Source: Candidatus Anammoxibacter sp.
GTDB lineage: Bacteria > Planctomycetota > Brocadiia > Brocadiales > Anammoxibacteraceae
Assembly (NCBI GenBank): GCA_021777105.1
Contig: JAIQZQ010000070.1
Span: 1 to 64,000 of the forward strand
Direction of reading: 5' to 3'
DNA length: 64,000 nucleotides
The position numbers were made by a program, and so were the translations under genes. This document shows positions 36,385-46,110 of this stretch, piece by piece. Each line of letters begins with the position of its first letter. Within the stretch, counting starts at the first letter, position 1. The notes beneath the pieces were generated by a model. It saw nothing but the letters and a program-made list of their open reading frames with translations, did not search any database and was not told the DNA's origin.

Positions 36385-36704
36385 TCCATCAATATAGTAA
36401 ACATCCATTTTCTTTCTGCTAAAACCTTTTTAGCCACTTTAAGCATGACGGAACCATTCCGTCTACATTAGGGTCTTCTAGTAATAGCTTAAGCCTAACA
36501 CAGAAATCTTGCGCCGTCATTTCAGAGCTGATATCTTGTTCTATTTTAAGCCGGTTTTCACCGCCGGCTATTATAATAAGGCGCTTTTAGTGATTTAAAA
36601 TAAATTCCATATATGAGCCTTAAAGGCTTAAACTACAATAGCCAAGGTTAAATCCCAGGATTAATGCGCAAAAAAATACGCGTCTTAAAGGGGGGAGAAA
36701 CAAA
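36385..36704. other. Spacer with a small hairpin
   Basis: The 320 bases contain an AGCCGG/CCGGCT hairpin at 36549-36568 and no T-run after it. The ribosome-binding site of the next gene (GGGGGGAG) is strong. Separate transcription of the downstream efflux genes is possible. Confidence 0.45.
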
Positions 36705-37988
36705 ATGATCAAATATACATTCATAATGTTTATACTAACAGCCAGTTCTTTAGCGCTGTTTACTGATAAACATCAATTCTTAGCATATTCGGAAGAGATC
36801 AACGTTAAAGATAAAAACTTGACAATAGAAGAGGCCGTAAACATTGCTCTTCGTAACAATCCAATAATTAAGTCAAAGAAACGTAGTATAGAGGCTTCAA
36901 AAGGAAGGATAAAACAGGCTAATATGATGCCGAATCCAAAGATTAATCTGGCGACTGAAGAGGCGCCTACAAATGAGATAGGGCTTAATGAAAGTCAAAA
37001 TATGGTTTCATTATCCCAAAAATTTGAGATTGGCGGCAAAAGAGGACTAAGAACAGATGTGGCGGAAAAGGAGAAAAGCATCCTTGATTTAGAACTTCAA
37101 ACAGTTGTTAGGTCAATTACAGCTAAAACAAAAAAGGCGTTTTTTGAGGCTGTTACATCGCAAGACAGATTAAAACTTGCAAAAGTAAGCGTTAAAATCG
37201 CAAACAGTTTGAAGGATATTTCAGATAAAAAATTTAAGGCGGGCGATATAGCGAAGCTGGAAGTTTTTAAGGCGGAGGTTGAATTATCTAACTCAAAAAT
37301 CAAAGTAATGGAAGCTGAAAGGTGTCTGTTTAATGCAACAAAAAGATTGCAGACTATTATGGGAACGCCAAAAGAACCATTAAAAGAACTTGTTCCTGTT
37401 CCTATGAACGAAGGGCCGCTACTTAAACTTGAAAAATTAGAAGAGTTATTATTAACAAACTATCCTGAGCTGCAAGCGCAAAGGAGCGCTGTGGACCTTT
37501 CGCTATTAAAGGTTAAGGAGGCTAAAAGAAAAAAGATTCCGGATATTGATTTTTCCGTGGGATATAAACGGCTTTCAGCAACCGATGAGGATACAATCCA
37601 GGCGGGAATATCTCTCCCTCTGCCTTTTTTCAACAGAAACCAGGGGAATATTATTGAGGCTACCGAATTATCACACAAAGCAAAAGACGATGCGACGGCC
37701 GTTAAAAACAGATTAATGCTTCAATTGAACAACGCTTTTTCATTATACGCTTTATCCCGGGAACTGGTTAGGTCGTTTGTTGATACTATAATCCCGCAAG
37801 CCGAGCAAGCGTTGAAGATTGCAACCCTGGGATATGAACAAGGTGAATTTGGTTATCTTGAGGTGTTGGACGCCCAGCGAACTTTGGCGTCCACAAATGT
37901 CACATACCTGGCATCTTTAAAAGATTATTTTATATCAAGGACGGAAATAGAGAGGCTTGTGGGTGTAAAACTTGCTGATATTAAATAA
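36705..37988 (+). CDS. czcC: CzcC-type outer membrane efflux protein (TolC family)
   Basis: The 427-residue protein has a signal peptide, then LTIEEAVNIALRNNP, the standard TolC-family opening, and two long helical repeats with IIPQAEQALKIATLGYEQGEFGYLEVLDAQRTL near the second one. The size and order (CzcC, CzcB, CzcA) identify it as the outer membrane channel of a heavy-metal RND pump. It overlaps no gene; the adaptor starts 40 bases after the stop. Confidence 0.88.
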   Translation: MIKYTFIMFILTASSLALFTDKHQFLAYSEEINVKDKNLTIEEAVNIALRNNPIIKSKKRSIEASKGRIKQANMMPNPKINLATEEAPTNEIGLNESQNMVSLSQKFEIGGKRGLRTDVAEKEKSILDLELQTVVRSITAKTKKAFFEAVTSQDRLKLAKVSVKIANSLKDISDKKFKAGDIAKLEVFKAEVELSNSKIKVMEAERCLFNATKRLQTIMGTPKEPLKELVPVPMNEGPLLKLEKLEELLLTNYPELQAQRSAVDLSLLKVKEAKRKKIPDIDFSVGYKRLSATDEDTIQAGISLPLPFFNRNQGNIIEATELSHKAKDDATAVKNRLMLQLNNAFSLYALSRELVRSFVDTIIPQAEQALKIATLGYEQGEFGYLEVLDAQRTLASTNVTYLASLKDYFISRTEIERLVGVKLADIK

Positions 37989-38028
37989 TTTAGCTAAAAA
38001 AAAACATTTTCTTCATGAGGATATTTAT

Positions 38029-39558
38029 ATGAATAAATTATTTATTTTAATTGTCATAGTTGCGGGATTATTCTCAGGCTGTAATAATGACAATCATAAT
38101 CACGGTGATTCCACGGGCGCTCATAAACACGGAGAAGAGGCGCATGGGGAAGGCACTGAGCCGCTTGCTTACACTCTTTACACTGATAATTTGGAACTAT
38201 TTGTCGAGTTTCAACCTTTGGTCGTTGGTAAAACCTCAAAATTTGCCGCGCACTTTACCAGATTAGGCAAAAGTTTCAAGCCGGTCACAGAGGGTTATGT
38301 AATCGTTAAATTGATAGGAAACGGGACGCAATTAAACGACACGGATAAAGAACCTTCATCTCCGGGCATATTCCGATTGGCTTTAACCCCCAAAAAAAGC
38401 GGCTCATATAAGTTAGTTTTTATTGTTCAAACAAATGAGTTCTTCGACAAGATAAAAATACCGGACATCACTGTTTATCCAGACACAGAAACAGCGTTAA
38501 AAAGCAGAAAAGAAGATTTAATCGGCGACGAGATTGTTTATTTAAAAGAACAGGCATGGAAGATAGAATTTGCCAATATGGAAGTAAAAAAGCAGCCTTT
38601 TAATGAAATCATTAAAACCACAGGGCAAATCCTGCCCGCAAGCGGAGACGAGGCAATAATAACCGCAAAAAGCAAAGGCGTTTTAACATTTGGAATCAAT
38701 AAGAAGATGATTGGTTCTCCTGTAAATCAAGGCGAAACCTTGTTCTCTATTTCAGGTGGCGATTTAACAGAAGGCAATTTAGACACGAAATACAAAGAAG
38801 CAAAAAATAACTATGAGAAAAGCAAAATAGATTTTGAAAGAGCCGCGGAATTAGTAAAAGATAATGTCATTTCACAAAAACAGTTTCAGGAAACGCAACT
38901 AAGATACAGAAACGCCCTATCCACTTTTAGCGCTATTGAAAAAAACTATACTGACGCCGGGCACAAAATCACATCGCCTTTACAAGGTTACATAAAAGAT
39001 ATAATGGCAAGCGAAGGCGAGTATGTTGAAATTGGGCAACCAATCGCCGCTGTTTCCCAAAATCGCAAGCTAATTTTAACAGCCGAAGCGCCTCAAAACT
39101 ATTTTTCAAAACTTGATAGCATTTCATCGGCGAATTTTATAACAGCTTATGACGGCAAAATATACAACACCGACAACTTAAACGGCAAGCTCATTTCATA
39201 CGGTAAAACAGCGGACAACGACGCTCATTATATTCCTGTAAATTTTGAAATTGAAAATAACGGCAAAATTATTCCCGGAGCTTTTGTTGAAGTTTCATTA
39301 AAAGCAGATGCGATTAAAGACGCTTTAGTAATTCCATATTCAGCGCTTATAGAAGAACATGGCAATTATTTTGCTTATGCGCAAACTTCAGGCGAGGGAT
39401 TTCAAAAGCGAAAATTGAAAATAGGAGCCAATGACGGGATAAATGCACAGGTACTAACAGGCATAAATGAAGGTGAAAGAGTTGTCACTAAAGGCGCATA
39501 TCAAATAAAACTTGCGACAATGTCAGGCAAAATGCCTGCGCATGGGCATGAACATTAA
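38029..39558 (+). CDS. czcB: CzcB-type periplasmic adaptor of the RND metal pump
   Basis: ATG 38029 (ATGAGGA upstream) gives 509 residues. It begins with a lipoprotein signal (LFILIVIVAGLFSGC) followed by a His-rich tail NNDNHNHGDS...HKHGEEAHGEG that probably binds metal. The remainder has the membrane-fusion-protein plan: a beta/lipoyl half, a helical hairpin (KYKEAKNNYEKSKIDFERA), then ITSPLQGYIKDIMASEGEYVEIGQ, and a barrel end (VIPYSALIEEHGNYFAY). The protein ends with His-rich GHEH. It would link the inner and outer membrane pump parts. Between it and CzcA lies an inserted four-helix-bundle gene. Confidence 0.88.
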   Translation: MNKLFILIVIVAGLFSGCNNDNHNHGDSTGAHKHGEEAHGEGTEPLAYTLYTDNLELFVEFQPLVVGKTSKFAAHFTRLGKSFKPVTEGYVIVKLIGNGTQLNDTDKEPSSPGIFRLALTPKKSGSYKLVFIVQTNEFFDKIKIPDITVYPDTETALKSRKEDLIGDEIVYLKEQAWKIEFANMEVKKQPFNEIIKTTGQILPASGDEAIITAKSKGVLTFGINKKMIGSPVNQGETLFSISGGDLTEGNLDTKYKEAKNNYEKSKIDFERAAELVKDNVISQKQFQETQLRYRNALSTFSAIEKNYTDAGHKITSPLQGYIKDIMASEGEYVEIGQPIAAVSQNRKLILTAEAPQNYFSKLDSISSANFITAYDGKIYNTDNLNGKLISYGKTADNDAHYIPVNFEIENNGKIIPGAFVEVSLKADAIKDALVIPYSALIEEHGNYFAYAQTSGEGFQKRKLKIGANDGINAQVLTGINEGERVVTKGAYQIKLATMSGKMPAHGHEH

Positions 39559-39560
39559 GA

Positions 39561-40068
39561 GATTTTAAATTTTGGATTTTAGATTTTAGATTAAGGAGGT
39601 TGGTTATGAAAAAGGATAATGTAATACTTGAGAAGACTTTTGATTTTGCTTTAAGCATTATAGAACTGTATAAAAAAATGACAGAGCAAAAGGAATATGT
39701 TTTATCTAAACAGATTCTCCGAAGCGGGACAAGTATAGGGGCAAATGTAGAAGAAGCTATTGCCGCGCAATCAAGAAAAGATTTTGCGGCAAAAATGGCA
39801 ATTGCTTCCAAGGAAGCAAGAGAGACGCGCTACTGGTTAAGGTTGCTTCAAAAAAGTCAATTAGTTAAATTAGAATTTGCAATTCATTTAGATGATATTG
39901 AAACTATAATCAACATTATTACAGCTATTGTTAAAACGACCCAATCAACCCCTAAATAATTTAAAATCTAAAATTCAAAATTTAAAATCGCTTTGCTTTA
40001 TTGCATGCGGCAAAACCTTATTGACATGTTTGAAATAATTTAAAATTTAAAATCCAAAATTTAAAATC
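39561..40068. repeat. AT-rich inverted and direct repeats flanking the inserted gene
   Basis: The 28-mer at 39561-39588 is reverse-complementary (one mismatch) to 39962-39989; a third, direct copy of the right-hand arm is at 40041-40068. The arms are near-repeats of AAAAT(C/T) units. They bracket the four-helix-bundle gene exactly. Confidence 0.8.
39606..39959 (+). CDS. Four-helix-bundle (23S rRNA intervening-sequence type) protein
   Basis: ATG 39606 follows the strong ribosome-binding site AAGGAGG and gives 117 residues. The pattern ILEKTFDFALSIIELYKKM, SKQILRSGTSIGANVEEA and ARETRYWLRLLQKS is characteristic of this family, first met in intervening sequences of 23S rRNA genes but now known mostly as free-standing genes of unknown role. 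It sits between czcB and czcA in the same direction, flanked by inverted AT-rich repeats, and looks like a later insertion into the operon. Confidence 0.85.
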   Translation: MKKDNVILEKTFDFALSIIELYKKMTEQKEYVLSKQILRSGTSIGANVEEAIAAQSRKDFAAKMAIASKEARETRYWLRLLQKSQLVKLEFAIHLDDIETIINIITAIVKTTQSTPK

Positions 40069-40074
40069 CCTATC

Positions 40075-43000
40075 GTGTTAAACAAAATCATAGAATACGC
40101 TTTGCATAATCGTTTAATGATTATGGCGGCATCAGTGTTGCTTTTAGTAGCCGGTATTTACACGGCTTCGCAAATGGATGTCGATGTATTTCCCGACCTT
40201 ACCGCGCCGACGGTTGTAGTATTGACCGAATCGCATGGAATGGCGCCGGAAGAGGTCGAGAAATTAGTGACTTTCCAGATTGAAACGGCGGTTAACGGGG
40301 CTACTAACGTGCGCCGGGTAAGGTCGTCATCCGCCGCCGGAATATCAATTGTCTGGATAGAGTTTGAGTGGGGAACGGATATTTTTAAAGCGCGTCAAAT
40401 AGTTAACGAAAAGTTGTCTACGGTTGCCGCAAAGTTGCCGTTAGGAGTGGGCAACCCAACGCTTGCGCCTCAATCATCCATTATGGGGGAAATTATGCTT
40501 ATCAGCGCTTCATCAGACAGCGCAACTCCAATGGATTTGAGAACCATTGCCAACTGGAATATACGGCCACGGTTGTTGGCTATCGGAGGCGTATCGCAGG
40601 TAATTGTAATTGGCGGGGAATACAAGCAATACCAAATACTTGCTTCGCCTCAAAAAATGAAATATTACAACATTACTCTTAACGAACTGCTGAAAGCAAG
40701 CGAAGAGAGCAATCTTAACGCTTCAGGCGGTTTTATGAATGAGTTTGGCAATGAATACATCATAAGAGGCGTGGGAAGAACAAACAATGTAGAAGAGATA
40801 GGCAATGCGGTAATAAGGGTTAGCGATAATATCCCGATCAAAATAGAAGATGTTGCAGAGGTTAAAATAGACGGAGCTATCCCTAAAATAGGAGACGGTT
40901 CACTTAAAGCGATGCCGGCTGTTATTATGACCGTGGCAAAACAGCCGGAAACCAACACTCTGGAACTAACGGCTAAAATAGATGAGGCTATTGCGGAGAT
41001 CGCTAAAACCCTGCCTCCCGAGATAAAAATAAACGCAAAAATATTTCGTCAAGCCGATTTTATTCAGGCTTCTATAAACAATATTCAAAAAGCGCTGATT
41101 GAGGGTTCAATCTTTGTTGTTATAATTATGTTCCTGTTTTTAATGAATTTTAGGGCCACTATTATTTCCATAATTGCCATCCCTATTTCACTTGTTGTTT
41201 CAATAATTACCCTTAAATGTTTAGGTTTCACTATCAACACCATGTCTCTGGGTGGAATGGCAATAGCAATCGGCTCATTGGTGGATGACGCGGTTATTGA
41301 TGTGGAAAACGTATTTAAACGTTTAAGGGAAAATGCGAAAAAGAGTATTGAAGACCGAATAAATTCACTTGTTATAGTTTATGAGGCTTCAAAAGAGATT
41401 CGGTCATCAATATTTAATGCGACTCTTATCATCATCGTCGCTTTTATTCCATTGTTTTTTCTTACCGGAATGGAAGGCAGAATGCTGCGTCCCCTGGGAG
41501 TATCCTTTATTGTTTCCCTATTTGCATCTCTATTAGTCGCGGTTACACTGACGCCGGTGCTTTGCAGTTTTATGCTCACAAATGAGAAAGCGCTTTTAAA
41601 ACAAGCTAAAGGAAGTTGGTTGGAAAGAGGGCTTAATCGATATTATAATTGTGCGTTAGAAAAAGCAATGCGAATAAAGAAAACCGCGATTGGATTATCC
41701 ATTGCGCTGTTTATTGTCGCCGGCTTTCTAATGTTTGGCTTGGGTAGAAGTTTCCTGCCGGAATTTAACGAAGGCACTTTAACTGTAAGCGCAGTTAGCA
41801 TGCCGGGCATATCGCTTGAGGAGTCAAATAAAATTGGAAACAGGATTGAAAATATCCTACTTTCAATGCCTGAAATCTCGATTACTTCACGCAGAACAGG
41901 AAGGGCCGAGTTAGACGAACATGCCCAGGGTGTAAATGCCGCTGAAATTGACGCGCCTTTTGTTTTAGCCGAAAGAAGCAAAGATAAATTTATGAAGAAA
42001 GTTAGAGCTGAATTAAGCGCAGTTTCAGAAGCTAATATTACTATCGGGCAACCTATAGGACATCGTATTGACCATATGCTTTCAGGCACAAGGGCCAACA
42101 TAGCCATTAAACTATTTGGAACTGATTTATCCAAAATGTTTTCCCTTGCCAATCAAATAAAACTCAACATTAAAGATATTGAAGGGCTGGTGGATATAAG
42201 CGTGGAGCAACAGATAGAAATCCCGCAAATACAAATAAAAGCAAAACGGAATATGCTTGCTAAATATGGAATTTCAATAGGACAATTCACAGAGTTTGTT
42301 GATGTTGCCTTTGCAGGCGAAAAAGTATCTCAGGTTTTTGAAGAGAACAAAAGCTTTGACCTGGTATTACGATTTAATGATGACAACAGAGGCAAAATAG
42401 AAAACATCCGCAATGTTTTAATTGACGCCAATATCAAGCCAAGTCAACAATCTAAAATTCAAAATTTGAAATTTAAAATTCCTTTGCATTATGTGGCCGA
42501 TATTGTGTCAACAACAGGCCCAAACACAATTAACAGGGAAAATGTGCAGCGCAAAATTGTAGTTTCAGCCAATGTGGCCGGACGCGATTTAAAGAGTGTG
42601 GTAAATCAAATTAAAGAGAACATAAATAAAAATATTCAGTTGCCGGAAAATTACCACATTCAATATGGCGGGCAATTTGAGAGCGAAGCAAAGGCTTCAA
42701 AAATATTATTCCTAGCCTCTTTAATGGCGTTATCCATCATTTTCCTTTTGCTTTATCATGAATTTAAGAATATAAAGGTAGCCGGCATTGTTTTTATCAA
42801 TTTGCCTTTGGCGCTTATAGGCGGGGTTTTAAGCATTTGGTTTACATCCGGCATAATGAATATCCCTTCAATCATTGGATTTATAACCTTGTTTGGCATA
42901 GCGACGCGCAACGGTATATTATTGGTGTCAAACTACCAAGCATTGCAAAACCAAGGCCTTGAATTATATGATACTGTTATTAAAGGCTCCCTTGATAGAT

Positions 43001-43200
43001 TAAACCCAATATTAATGACTGCTTTGACTACAGCTTTGGCATTAATTCCATTAGCAATAACAGGCGATTTGCCGGGCAATGAAATACAAAGCCCAATGGC
43101 AAAGGTGATATTAGGAGGATTGCTAAGTTCCACCCTCTTAAATATATTCATCATTCCAGTTGTTTACTACATTTCAAATGTAAAAAAAGCAAAACAATGA
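40075..43200 (+). CDS. czcA: CzcA-type RND heavy-metal efflux transporter
   Basis: The 1041-residue inner-membrane pump starts at GTG. It shows MDVDVFPDLTAPTVVVLTESHGMAPEEVE (residues ~34-62), the transmembrane proton-relay region GGMAIAIGSLVDDAVIDVENVF (D404/D405) and a partner region FITLFGIATRNGILLVSNY near residue 940. These are hallmarks of the heavy-metal efflux subfamily. The metal (Zn/Co/Cd or Cu/Ag) is not clear from sequence. An in-frame AT-rich repeat inserts the extra segment QQSKIQNLKFKI (about 790-802) in a loop before the family's conserved PLHYVADI. It overlaps the CDF gene by four bases (ATGA). Confidence 0.9.
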   Translation: MLNKIIEYALHNRLMIMAASVLLLVAGIYTASQMDVDVFPDLTAPTVVVLTESHGMAPEEVEKLVTFQIETAVNGATNVRRVRSSSAAGISIVWIEFEWGTDIFKARQIVNEKLSTVAAKLPLGVGNPTLAPQSSIMGEIMLISASSDSATPMDLRTIANWNIRPRLLAIGGVSQVIVIGGEYKQYQILASPQKMKYYNITLNELLKASEESNLNASGGFMNEFGNEYIIRGVGRTNNVEEIGNAVIRVSDNIPIKIEDVAEVKIDGAIPKIGDGSLKAMPAVIMTVAKQPETNTLELTAKIDEAIAEIAKTLPPEIKINAKIFRQADFIQASINNIQKALIEGSIFVVIIMFLFLMNFRATIISIIAIPISLVVSIITLKCLGFTINTMSLGGMAIAIGSLVDDAVIDVENVFKRLRENAKKSIEDRINSLVIVYEASKEIRSSIFNATLIIIVAFIPLFFLTGMEGRMLRPLGVSFIVSLFASLLVAVTLTPVLCSFMLTNEKALLKQAKGSWLERGLNRYYNCALEKAMRIKKTAIGLSIALFIVAGFLMFGLGRSFLPEFNEGTLTVSAVSMPGISLEESNKIGNRIENILLSMPEISITSRRTGRAELDEHAQGVNAAEIDAPFVLAERSKDKFMKKVRAELSAVSEANITIGQPIGHRIDHMLSGTRANIAIKLFGTDLSKMFSLANQIKLNIKDIEGLVDISVEQQIEIPQIQIKAKRNMLAKYGISIGQFTEFVDVAFAGEKVSQVFEENKSFDLVLRFNDDNRGKIENIRNVLIDANIKPSQQSKIQNLKFKIPLHYVADIVSTTGPNTINRENVQRKIVVSANVAGRDLKSVVNQIKENINKNIQLPENYHIQYGGQFESEAKASKILFLASLMALSIIFLLLYHEFKNIKVAGIVFINLPLALIGGVLSIWFTSGIMNIPSIIGFITLFGIATRNGILLVSNYQALQNQGLELYDTVIKGSLDRLNPILMTALTTALALIPLAITGDLPGNEIQSPMAKVILGGLLSSTLLNIFIIPVVYYISNVKKAKQ
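42446..42480 (+). repeat. AT-rich repeat inside the CzcA coding frame
   Basis: It contains TCTAAAATTCAAAATTTG, matching the AT-rich repeats at 39962-39989. Read in frame it encodes SKIQNLKFKI, a segment absent from the usual CzcA loop at this point. The frame is kept. Confidence 0.6.
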
Positions 43201-44189
43201 CAAATAAACATCGGCATATGCATCGTGCGCATAAACACACTCATAGCGTTGCGGACCCTATTCTTTATACCACACAGCGCGGTATTTGGGCTGTAAAATG
43301 GTCTTTTTTAGGGCTGTTTGCAACAGCCGTAATTCAGATTTTTGTAGTCTACTTTTCAGGAAGCGTGGCGCTCTTTGCCGACACTATCCACAATATCAGC
43401 GATGCGTCTACCGCAATACCTCTGTGGATAGCATTTAAACTTATGCGCAGAAAACCCAGTAAAAGATTCACATATGGTTATGGCCGCATAGAAGATTTAG
43501 CGGGCGTCTTAATTGTGTTTACTATATTGTTTAGCGTTATTTTTGCTGGTTACGAATCTGTTGATCGATTATTTCATCCGCGCAAAGTTGAGTATATAGG
43601 CGCGGTAATCGTAGCGGCGCTTATAGGCTTTTGTGGAAATGAAGGGATTGCAATATTCCGTATTAGAGTTGGGAAAGAGATTGGAAGCGCGGCTCTAATA
43701 GCCGATGGCTACCATGCGCGGGTAGACGGTTTTACAAGCCTGGCCGTGCTTTTTGGAGCAGTTGGCGTATGGTTTGGCTACCCCCTTGCAGATCCCATTG
43801 TAGGCATTTTAATTACTATAGCGATTATGGGTGTTGTATGGGATTCAGGCAAAACAGTTTTTATACGTCTGCTTGATGGAGTCGACCCTAAAGTTATTGA
43901 TGAGATTAAACATGCCGTAAATCATACAAATGGAGTAAAGGATATTACGGAAGTAAGAGTGAGGTGGGCGGGACACAGAATGCATGCAGAGTTAAATATT
44001 GCCGTAGACCCGGAGTTGCCTATTGAAAAAGGACATGAGATTGCAAATGAGGCGAGGCATAAACTATTGCATTGTTTAAAATATCTTTCCAATGTTACGA
44101 TTCATATTGATCCCGCAAACACATCAGGCGAGGAATATCACCATATAGATAAACATAAACACGGCAACTACCCTTTTCATTCACATTAA
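43197..44189 (+). CDS. Cation diffusion facilitator (CDF) metal exporter
   Basis: The 330-residue protein has the CDF plan: a His-rich N terminus (KHRHMHRAHKHTHS), six predicted membrane helices, the zinc-site helices with ADTIHNISD (near 63-71) and DGYHARVDG (near 179-187), and a cytoplasmic C-terminal domain ending in His-rich HHIDKHKHGN. It would export Zn2+ or a similar divalent cation from the cytoplasm to the periplasm, supplying the CzcCBA pump. The start overlaps the CzcA stop, so the two are translationally coupled. Confidence 0.9.
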   Translation: MTNKHRHMHRAHKHTHSVADPILYTTQRGIWAVKWSFLGLFATAVIQIFVVYFSGSVALFADTIHNISDASTAIPLWIAFKLMRRKPSKRFTYGYGRIEDLAGVLIVFTILFSVIFAGYESVDRLFHPRKVEYIGAVIVAALIGFCGNEGIAIFRIRVGKEIGSAALIADGYHARVDGFTSLAVLFGAVGVWFGYPLADPIVGILITIAIMGVVWDSGKTVFIRLLDGVDPKVIDEIKHAVNHTNGVKDITEVRVRWAGHRMHAELNIAVDPELPIEKGHEIANEARHKLLHCLKYLSNVTIHIDPANTSGEEYHHIDKHKHGNYPFHSH

Positions 44190-44230
44190 TAAATTGTATT
44201 TTGTATCATTTTTTTGGAGTTTACATCATT

Positions 44231-44563
44231 ATGATAATTACCAAATCAATCATATTATTTATACTTGCCGGTTTGTGTGAAATTGGGGGCGGATACCTTG
44301 TCTGGCTCTGGCTTAAAGAAGGCAAAAGTATTTGGGTCGGCATATTGGGCGGATTAATACTTGTGCTTTACGGGATAATACCGACCCTTCAGCAAGCGGC
44401 TTTTGGCAGGGTTTACGCGGCATATGGTGGAGTGTTTGTATTTATGTCGATCCTGTGGGGATGGAAGGTCGACAAAACAAATCCTGATAGATTCGATATA
44501 ATTGGCGGCATAGTGTGCCTTATCGGCGTGTTTATAATAATGTACTGGCCAAGAAACAGCTGA
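44231..44563 (+). CDS. YnfA family small membrane protein (UPF0060)
   Basis: From ATG 44231 (a better start than 44201) the protein has 110 residues with four predicted membrane helices and the family's highly conserved text: LAGLCEIGGGYLVWLWLKEG, FGRVYAAYGGVFV and a WGW near residue 85. YnfA proteins are small drug/metabolite-transporter-like efflux proteins of unclear substrate. A 5'-truncated second copy is at 55970-56272, where it also precedes a two-component array. Confidence 0.85.
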   Translation: MIITKSIILFILAGLCEIGGGYLVWLWLKEGKSIWVGILGGLILVLYGIIPTLQQAAFGRVYAAYGGVFVFMSILWGWKVDKTNPDRFDIIGGIVCLIGVFIIMYWPRNS

Positions 44564-44648
44564 TTTATTGGTATATGAAGCGGCTAATAAATTGTTTATT
44601 AAGAGGCGCAATAATAGAATACGAAACCGTCTTAATTAAAGTCTAACA

Positions 44649-45950
44649 TTACGAATGTATTGTTTTTGATACAATGCATATATCGTATTTTTTGCCTTCG
44701 GATTTTTCAAAATGAATAATGCTTTTGATATGAGTTTCGTTAACCGTTACGCCTTCATGTATTAGCAAAAGGCCCTTTCCTGTTAAAATATCTTTTGACA
44801 ACACCATGCCTGCTTTCAATTCGGAAGACGATATTCTAAACTCAGGCTTTTCTTCAATTTTCTTCTCCATTACAGGAAGAATTTGAACAAATACCGCAAC
44901 TATTTTAGGTTCATATCTTTTACCGCTATTCTCAACAATGAAATGTCTAGCCTCTTTATTTGTAAATTTTGAAGGCATAAGTGTGCCGTTTATCAGGGCT
45001 TCATAGTCGCTTGCAATTGATATTATCCTTGATGGTATTGGGATTTGTTCTCCGGCAAGGTTATCCGGGTATCCCTCGCCATCCCATCTTTCATGATGAT
45101 GCCGCACTATTACGCTAACATTGCGCATATTCTCAATTGAATCAAGCATAGCCTGGCCAATTATAGGATGTTTCTTATATTCAATCCTCTCTAAAGAAAC
45201 CATATTATCAAATGCCTTATTTAATAAGTTATCATTAATCCCTATCAAACCTATATCGTGTAGCAAAGCCGCTATTTTCAACTCTATTTTATCTTTTTCC
45301 GATATGTTTAATTCCTTTGCAAATGCTACGGCCAGTTTCGATGTGTTTTTGAAACCTAAAGCTACAGCCCCCTTTTTCATGCTAATAATATTTGACAAAA
45401 CCATTACAGTGTTCATGAAACTTTTGTTAATGTTGTCATGTAATATCTTAAGCTTGTCATACATGCCGCGCAATTCTTTTGTCTGCTCCTCCACCTTATC
45501 TTCCAAATTAGCGTTAAGATCTTTTAACTCTAAATTTTGTTTTTTTGTCAATTCTAATAAGCGTTTATTCTCTTTCTTTAACCGCCCAAACTCTAGAGCG
45601 TCGCGAACTGTCGCTTTTAACTCATTATTATCCCATGGTTTCGAAATATATCGATAGACCTCGCCTTTATTTATCGAATCAACAGCCGCGGTAATGTCTG
45701 CATATCCGGTTAGCACCATTCTTACAGAATTCGGTGAGTATTTTTTAGATTGTTTCAGAAATTCAACCCCTCCCATTTCAAGCATTCTTTGATCTGAAAC
45801 TATTAAATCCATAGACGTTTTTTTTAGTATTTCTAAAGCTTTCAGTCCACTTTCAGCTGTATATATTTCAAAGTTGTCATCAAGAAATATTCGTGTTAAC
45901 GACGACAAAATACTTATTTCATCATCAACAAACATTATTTTAGATTGCAT
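44649..45950 (-). CDS. Response regulator with HD-GYP domain (block 1)
   Basis: The 433-residue protein has a receiver (acidic pair at D9/D10, phosphoacceptor D53 in VSDQRM, then Lys104), a long coiled-coil linker (about 125-165), and an HD-GYP domain with ALLHDIG (H231, D232) and RHHHERWDGEGYP (284-296). HD-GYP domains hydrolyse cyclic di-GMP. The helix that usually carries the first His ligand (HSxRV) reads KNTSKLAVA here. The receiver text is QRMLEM where the paralog at 57489 has QRMPEM. This is the terminal gene of the minus-strand block, converging on ynfA. Confidence 0.88.
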   Translation of the reverse strand: MQSKIMFVDDEISILSSLTRIFLDDNFEIYTAESGLKALEILKKTSMDLIVSDQRMLEMGGVEFLKQSKKYSPNSVRMVLTGYADITAAVDSINKGEVYRYISKPWDNNELKATVRDALEFGRLKKENKRLLELTKKQNLELKDLNANLEDKVEEQTKELRGMYDKLKILHDNINKSFMNTVMVLSNIISMKKGAVALGFKNTSKLAVAFAKELNISEKDKIELKIAALLHDIGLIGINDNLLNKAFDNMVSLERIEYKKHPIIGQAMLDSIENMRNVSVIVRHHHERWDGEGYPDNLAGEQIPIPSRIISIASDYEALINGTLMPSKFTNKEARHFIVENSGKRYEPKIVAVFVQILPVMEKKIEEKPEFRISSSELKAGMVLSKDILTGKGLLLIHEGVTVNETHIKSIIHFEKSEGKKYDICIVSKTIHS

Positions 45951-46110
45951 GATCTATAATTCTCCTTTAATTCAAAATTAGCAATTGACGGTTTCGCAAC
46001 TGGTTATATTCACTACCTCTGTTTATGTCTTTAAAAAAAGAAACTAAATATATAAATAAATTGGCAAAGAAATATAGGCAATATTTCGGTAATGTCTGCA
46101 TCTTGAATAT

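Noticed and set aside
39606..39959. Four-helix-bundle gene considered as evidence of a 23S rRNA intervening sequence
   Set aside because: No rRNA sequence surrounds it; the neighbours are czcB and czcA.
45121..45657. 178-residue plus-strand frame
   Set aside because: It lies wholly antisense to the well-supported HD-GYP regulator and has no domain signature. The block 2 paralog produces a similar antisense frame at 58069.
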